A stretch of 64,000 bases of DNA from Sphingomonas sp. OK281 (GTDB taxonomy: Bacteria; Pseudomonadota; Alphaproteobacteria; Sphingomonadales; Sphingomonadaceae): the NCBI RefSeq assembly GCF_900115295.1, contig NZ_FOVZ01000003.1, positions 248,001-312,000 of the forward strand, given 5' to 3'. Position numbers and translations under genes: made by a program. Below, piece after piece: positions 60,578 through 64,000 of this stretch. Below the pieces are notes generated by a model. That model saw only the letters and a program-made list of their open reading frames with translations. It was not told the origin of the DNA and did not search any database. Position 1 is the stretch's first letter; each line of letters opens with the position of its first letter.

Positions 60578-61164
60578 TTCAAGCGCTCGATCTTCTGTGC
60601 GGCTTCGTCGAGTAACGCAGCGACCTCGTGCAGCGTGTCCTCGGTGACGTCCTCGCGCATCAACCGGTGCTGGAGCACCTGCCGCAAATTGCCCATCGCC
60701 CGCCGGATCGGCGCGCCATCGGTCCGCTCGGACTCCGCCCCGACTGCCGCCAACCGCGCGAACAGGCCGTCGACCACGGCCGCATTCTCGGCCAGATGCG
60801 CGCGGCCCTCGTCGCTCGCCGCAAAGTGCTTCTTCGCGCCTTCCGACTGCTGTTCCTCGATCAGGCCCATTTCGTCGAGCATGCTGAGCGTCGGATAGAC
60901 GACGCCCGGGCTTGGCGCATAGCCGCCCCCGGTCAGCCCCTCGATCTCTCGGATCAGGTCGTAGCCGTGGCGCGGTGCGTCTGCGATCAGCTTCAGCATC
61001 ACGAGCTTCAACTCGCCGCCATCGAACAGCCGCCGCCGACCGCCCGGGCCGCCGCGATGCCCGTGGCCGTGTCGACCATGGCCTTCGTGACTTCCTCGAC
61101 CCCGACCTTCGCCGTCAGCCCGCGGGCCACCGGTCCAGGCTCCATATCCCATACCAAAACGCAT
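60574..61164 (-). CDS. PadR-family transcriptional regulator
   Basis: 196 residues from ATG 61164, where GGAG lies nine bases upstream; an earlier ATG (61194) would place the operator half-site inside the coding sequence. After a Gly/His/Arg-rich N-terminus (about 10–45, 'GRGSHEGHGRHGHGHRGGPG', possibly metal-binding) comes the PadR winged helix: 'LKLVMLKLIADAPRHGYDLI', 'GGYAPSPGVVYPTLSMLDEM' and 'GLIEEQQSEGAKKHFAAS'. The C-terminal helices dimerise. It likely represses its own transcript and DUF2218. Confidence 0.9.
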   Translation of the reverse strand: MRFGMGYGAWTGGPRADGEGRGRGSHEGHGRHGHGHRGGPGGRRRLFDGGELKLVMLKLIADAPRHGYDLIREIEGLTGGGYAPSPGVVYPTLSMLDEMGLIEEQQSEGAKKHFAASDEGRAHLAENAAVVDGLFARLAAVGAESERTDGAPIRRAMGNLRQVLQHRLMREDVTEDTLHEVAALLDEAAQKIERLK

Positions 61165-61176
61165 TTGAGTGTTCTC

Positions 61177-61211
61177 CGATATATCTTCATTCATGGGTTG
61201 CGATATATCGC
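61177..61211. promoter_or_regulatory. Candidate PadR operator
   Basis: CGATATATC at 61177–61185 and the perfect palindrome GCGATATATCGC at 61200–61211, 15 bases apart, just upstream of the chosen PadR start. Half-sites of ATAT/ATAT form are usual for PadR-type autoregulators. Confidence 0.6.
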
Positions 61212-61265
61212 AGACTGTTTCGAGTTCAAGTGGGTCGGCAAAAAGATTCGCTTTTAGGCACTCCG

Positions 61266-61356
61266 TCGTCCCCGCGGAGCCGGGGACCCAGACCCTCGGA
61301 CCAAGCGAGTTGCATTGCCGTCAGCCAATATGGATCCCCGCCTTCGCGGGGATAAC
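61266..61356. repeat. Intergenic palindrome (GTCCCCGCGGAGCCGGGGACCC type)
   Basis: CGTCCCCGCGGAGCCGGGGA faces TCCCCGCCTTCGCGGGGATA across about 45 bases (GAGTTGCATTGCCGTCAGCC in the middle resembles the 4449 copy, which also has a spaced middle). Diverged copy of the 4449 class. Confidence 0.78.
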
Positions 61357-61417
61357 GATGCTTGTGAGAACGACGATGCCTGTGAGAACGACGATGCTTG
61401 TGACAACGACGATGCTT
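61355..61417. repeat. Tandem 18-bp repeat, three and a half copies
   Basis: Unit ACGATGCTTGTGAGAACG, with one or two base changes per copy, three complete units and a nine-base start of a fourth. It directly abuts the palindrome at 61266 and precedes rarA by about 90 bases. Confidence 0.88.
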
Positions 61418-61504
61418 GGAGGAGGACGGTACCTCTAAGAATGGCGAGCGCGCTTGGATGGCGGACGGATGGGCAAACCGGCCCCCTGCCCCTATCTTCC
61501 CGGA

Positions 61505-62824
61505 ATGGCCGATCTCTTCGCGGGCTTCGAACCCGCCGCCCCCGCCGAAACGCATCCCGAAAACGCGCCGCTCGCCGACCGCCTGCGCCCGCGCACGCTG
61601 GACGAAGTGGTCGGGCAGGATCACATCACCGGCCCCGAAGGCGCGATCGGGCGGATGGTATCGGCGGGGCGACTGTCCTCGATCATCCTGTGGGGTCCGC
61701 CCGGTACCGGCAAGACGACGATCGCGCGCCTGCTCGCCGACGCGGTCGACCTGCGGTTCGTCGCGATCTCGGCGGTGTTCTCCGGCGTCGCGGACCTCAA
61801 GAAGTCGTTCGCCGAGGCACGCGAGCACGCCAAGATCGGCAAGCGGACCTTGCTGTTCGTTGACGAGATCCACCGCTTCAACCGCGCGCAACAGGACGGT
61901 TTCCTGCCCTATGTCGAGGACGGCACCGTCACCCTCGTCGGCGCAACCACCGAGAACCCGTCGTTCGAACTCAACGCCGCTCTGCTCAGCCGCGCGCAGG
62001 TGCTGATCCTCGAACGCCTCGGCCGTGGCGCGCTCGAACAATTGCTCGACCGCGCCGAGACGGAGATGGAGCGCCCCCTGCCCCTCACCCCGCCTGCCAA
62101 GGACGCACTTATCGCAAGTGCGGACGGCGACGGTCGGTTCCTGCTCAACCAGGCGGAGACGCTGTTCTCGGTCAACCTGCCCGAGCCACTCGATCCCGCC
62201 GGGCTGTTGAACTTCCTCCAACGCCGCGTCGCGGTGTACGACAAGGATCGCGAGGGGCATTACAACCTCATCTCCGCGCTCCACAAATCGATCCGCGGTT
62301 CGGACCCCCAAGCAGCGCTCTATTATCTCGCGCGGATGCTGACCGCTGGCGAGGAACCGCTGTTCCTGCTCCGTCGCCTCACCCGCGCCGCGGTCGAGGA
62401 TATCGGTCTCGCCGACCCTCAGGCGCTGGTCCAGTGCATCGTCGCCAAGGACACCTACGACTTCCTCGGCAGTCCCGAAGGTGAACTCGCGATCGCGCAG
62501 GCCTGCGTCTATCTGGCGACCGCGCCCAAATCGAACGCGGTCTACAAGGCGCAGAAGGCGGCGTGGAAGTCGGCGCGCGAGACGGGATCGCTGATGCCCC
62601 CCGCGTCGATCCGCAACGCGCCGACCAAGCTCATGCGCGATATCGGCTATGGCAAGGGCTATGCCTATGATCACGATGCGGAGGATGCGTTCTCGGGCTC
62701 GGATTACTGGCCCGACGAGATGAGCGCGCAGACCTTCTACACGCCGACCGAACGCGGGTTCGAGAAACGGCTGTCCGAGCGGCTCGCCTATTGGGATGGC
62801 CTGCGTGCGGAAAAGCGGTCGTGA
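61505..62824 (+). CDS. rarA: Replication-associated recombination protein A (RarA/MgsA)
   Basis: 439 residues from ATG 61505 ('MADLFAGFEP'). Walker A 'LWGPPGTGKTTIARLLADAV', Walker B 'LLFVDEIHRFNRAQQDGFL', sensor 1 'LVGATTENPSFELN', then the C-terminal helical lid and tetramerisation domain ('GLADPQALVQCIVAKDTYDF', 'GSPEGELAIAQACVYLATAP'). Acts at stalled forks. Upstream are the tandem repeat and palindrome. Its stop overlaps the next start (GTGA). Confidence 0.95.
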   Translation: MADLFAGFEPAAPAETHPENAPLADRLRPRTLDEVVGQDHITGPEGAIGRMVSAGRLSSIILWGPPGTGKTTIARLLADAVDLRFVAISAVFSGVADLKKSFAEAREHAKIGKRTLLFVDEIHRFNRAQQDGFLPYVEDGTVTLVGATTENPSFELNAALLSRAQVLILERLGRGALEQLLDRAETEMERPLPLTPPAKDALIASADGDGRFLLNQAETLFSVNLPEPLDPAGLLNFLQRRVAVYDKDREGHYNLISALHKSIRGSDPQAALYYLARMLTAGEEPLFLLRRLTRAAVEDIGLADPQALVQCIVAKDTYDFLGSPEGELAIAQACVYLATAPKSNAVYKAQKAAWKSARETGSLMPPASIRNAPTKLMRDIGYGKGYAYDHDAEDAFSGSDYWPDEMSAQTFYTPTERGFEKRLSERLAYWDGLRAEKRS

Positions 62825-63162
62825 AGGATTGGGCTGCGGTCGCGGCGTATGCGCTGTCGCTGCCCGAGACCGAGGCGTCGACCTCGTACGGCCAGCCGGC
62901 GATCAAGACGCGGGGAAAAATGTTCGTCAGCGCCGGTCATGTCGACGGCAGCTTCCACGTTCGCAGCCCGCATGAAGAGAAGGCGGTCCTGATCGCGACG
63001 GACCCGGACAGTTTCTGGCAGACGCCGCATTACGAAACCTGGCCCGGCCTGCTGGTCCGCTATGGCGCGCATGATTCCGAGCGGGTCGCTCTCGTGATCG
63101 CCCGCGCGTGGTGGGATCAGGCGTCGGCCAAGCAGCGAAAGGCGTACAGCGATCGCCCCTGA
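62821..63162 (+). CDS. MmcQ/YjbR-family protein
   Basis: 113 residues, GTG start overlapping the rarA stop. 'ALSLPETEASTSYGQPAIKT' and 'RGKMFVSAGHVDGSFHVRSP' match the MmcQ/YjbR fold, which resembles the phosphopantetheine-adenylyltransferase-type double wing; a DNA-binding role has been suggested but not shown. Two Cys-free; soluble. Ends at 63162, overlapping the reading frame of the next gene. Confidence 0.85.
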   Translation: MKDWAAVAAYALSLPETEASTSYGQPAIKTRGKMFVSAGHVDGSFHVRSPHEEKAVLIATDPDSFWQTPHYETWPGLLVRYGAHDSERVALVIARAWWDQASAKQRKAYSDRP

Positions 63163-64000
63163 CCATTTCGGCCATTTCGCCGCGATCGACTGGTCGGGTG
63201 CGGTCGGTCCTCGCCAACCTGGGATCGCCGTCGCGATCTGCGCGCGCGGGACCGCTGCACCGACGCTGATCGCAACCGAGGGCGGCTGGTCGCGCACTGC
63301 CGCGCTTGATTGGCTGGTAAATGCGATGCCGCCGGATACGCTGGTCGGGCTCGATCTCGGGCCATCGCTGCCGTTCGTCGACAAGGACGCATTCTTTCCT
63401 AACTGGACAGAGAGTCCCGCGGATGCGCGCGCGCTGTGGGCGTTGGTCGAGCGGATCTGCGCGAACGATCCGCATCTGGGGGCCAGCAGCTTCGTCGATC
63501 ATGACGAGGTCGCGCGGCATCTGCGTCGCCATGGCGGGCGCAAGGGCGAATTCTTCGAAGGGTCCGGTCGGCTCCGCGTGACCGAGGACGCGCAGCGGCG
63601 ACAAGGGTTGAGTCCCACCAGCAACCTCAATCTGGTCGGCGCCGCACAGGTCGGCAAGTCGAGCCTTACCGGCATGCGCGTGCTGCACCGCCTCGCCGGT
63701 CGCGTGCCGATCTGGCCGTTCGATCCGGTCCCGCGCGGGGGGCCGGTCATCGTCGAAATCTATACCACGATCGCCGCCCGCGCCGCCGGCATCCGCAAGG
63801 GACTCAGCAAGATCCGCGACGCCGACGCGCTGGACGTGGCGCTGGACGCGATCGGCAGCGATCCGCACGCACCGCTCGTCCGCTACGACGATCACGCCAC
63901 CGACGCGATCCTGACTGCCGCATGGCTCCGCGCCAACGCCGAGCGCCCCGAACTCTGGACGCCAACCGCAATGACGCAGCATATTGCGCAAACCGAGGGC
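63152..64000 (+). CDS. DUF429-like (RNase H-fold) protein, cut by window edge; start unclear
   Basis: The frame is open from about 63098 to the window end, but there is no ATG, GTG or TTG before the conserved start 'HFGHFAAIDWSGAVGPR'. An ATC at 63152 is the nearest near-cognate codon; the next ATG lies well inside the domain. The Asp in 'AAIDWSG' and 'LVGLDLGPSLPFVD' and the C-terminal 'DDHATDAILTAAWLR' suit the DUF429 RNase H-like fold. Overlap with the MmcQ stop suggests translation by coupling. Function unknown. Confidence 0.65.
   Translation, partial: MAPDHFGHFAAIDWSGAVGPRQPGIAVAICARGTAAPTLIATEGGWSRTAALDWLVNAMPPDTLVGLDLGPSLPFVDKDAFFPNWTESPADARALWALVERICANDPHLGASSFVDHDEVARHLRRHGGRKGEFFEGSGRLRVTEDAQRRQGLSPTSNLNLVGAAQVGKSSLTGMRVLHRLAGRVPIWPFDPVPRGGPVIVEIYTTIAARAAGIRKGLSKIRDADALDVALDAIGSDPHAPLVRYDDHATDAILTAAWLRANAERPELWTPTAMTQHIAQTEG

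Noticed and set aside
1..64000. CRISPR array or rRNA operon
   Set aside because: No regularly spaced direct repeats with unique spacers and no rRNA-like sequence were seen; the only tandem repeats are the hexamer at 41976 and the 18-mer at 61355.

Overview
The window is GC-rich chromosomal DNA that reads as a sphingomonad (Sphingomonas-type Alphaproteobacterium). The evidence is a CckA hybrid kinase beside a FAT GUY-type response regulator, the block pcm–tolC–popZ(DUF2497)–valS, two Flp pilins, a single-copy housekeeping set typical of the group (ilvD, smpB, dapA, accA, xerD, aroKB, radA, rarA), and many GC-rich palindromic repeats between genes. The species assignment is inference.

Layout. 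1–28.4 kb is core genome: an RNA methyltransferase, nnr, a lipoprotein and ilvD in one overlapping minus-strand run; a response regulator and cckA; two paralogous M13 metallopeptidases; DUF2062, smpB and dapA; then slt, greB, a DoxX protein and a NYN-LOTUS protein on the plus strand; a MATE exporter; valS, popZ, tolC and pcm; and an AraC-type regulator. Two housekeeping proteins, Nnr and ValRS, carry a palindromic repeat inserted in frame.

28.68–39.33 kb is an integrated island. It starts in the 3' end of an intact tRNA-Cys(GCA) gene and ends at a 16-bp copy of that tRNA end. It encodes a tyrosine recombinase at the end of a tightly overlapping minus-strand phage-like operon, a GH19-type endolysin remnant, and lower-GC cargo that I mostly cannot name: a two-gene pair beside attL, a compact three-gene operon (33365–35403), a HEPN-motif protein, and three membrane proteins. 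A duplicated intergenic segment flanks the HEPN gene and one membrane-protein gene. This is the best place in the window to look for an undescribed system.

39.9–47.1 kb holds a stress-flavoured accessory block: a DUF4142 protein, an ArsB/SLC13-like permease, a CsbD–PAS/LuxR–small protein–membrane protein operon with a possible EcfG-type promoter and a clear terminator, a MutT-type Nudix hydrolase and two Flp pilins. 47.2–64 kb is core again: accA, xerD, a secreted protein, aroK-aroB-DUF2256; DUF423, a CPA2 antiporter, an Fe-S scaffold-like protein and CvpA; a YkgJ protein, radA, a glycosyltransferase, a PadR–DUF2218 pair with a visible operator, rarA, an MmcQ/YjbR protein, and a DUF429-like protein that runs off the right edge.

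Starts were set by eye from start codons, ribosome-binding sites and gene overlaps. No database or folding program was run.
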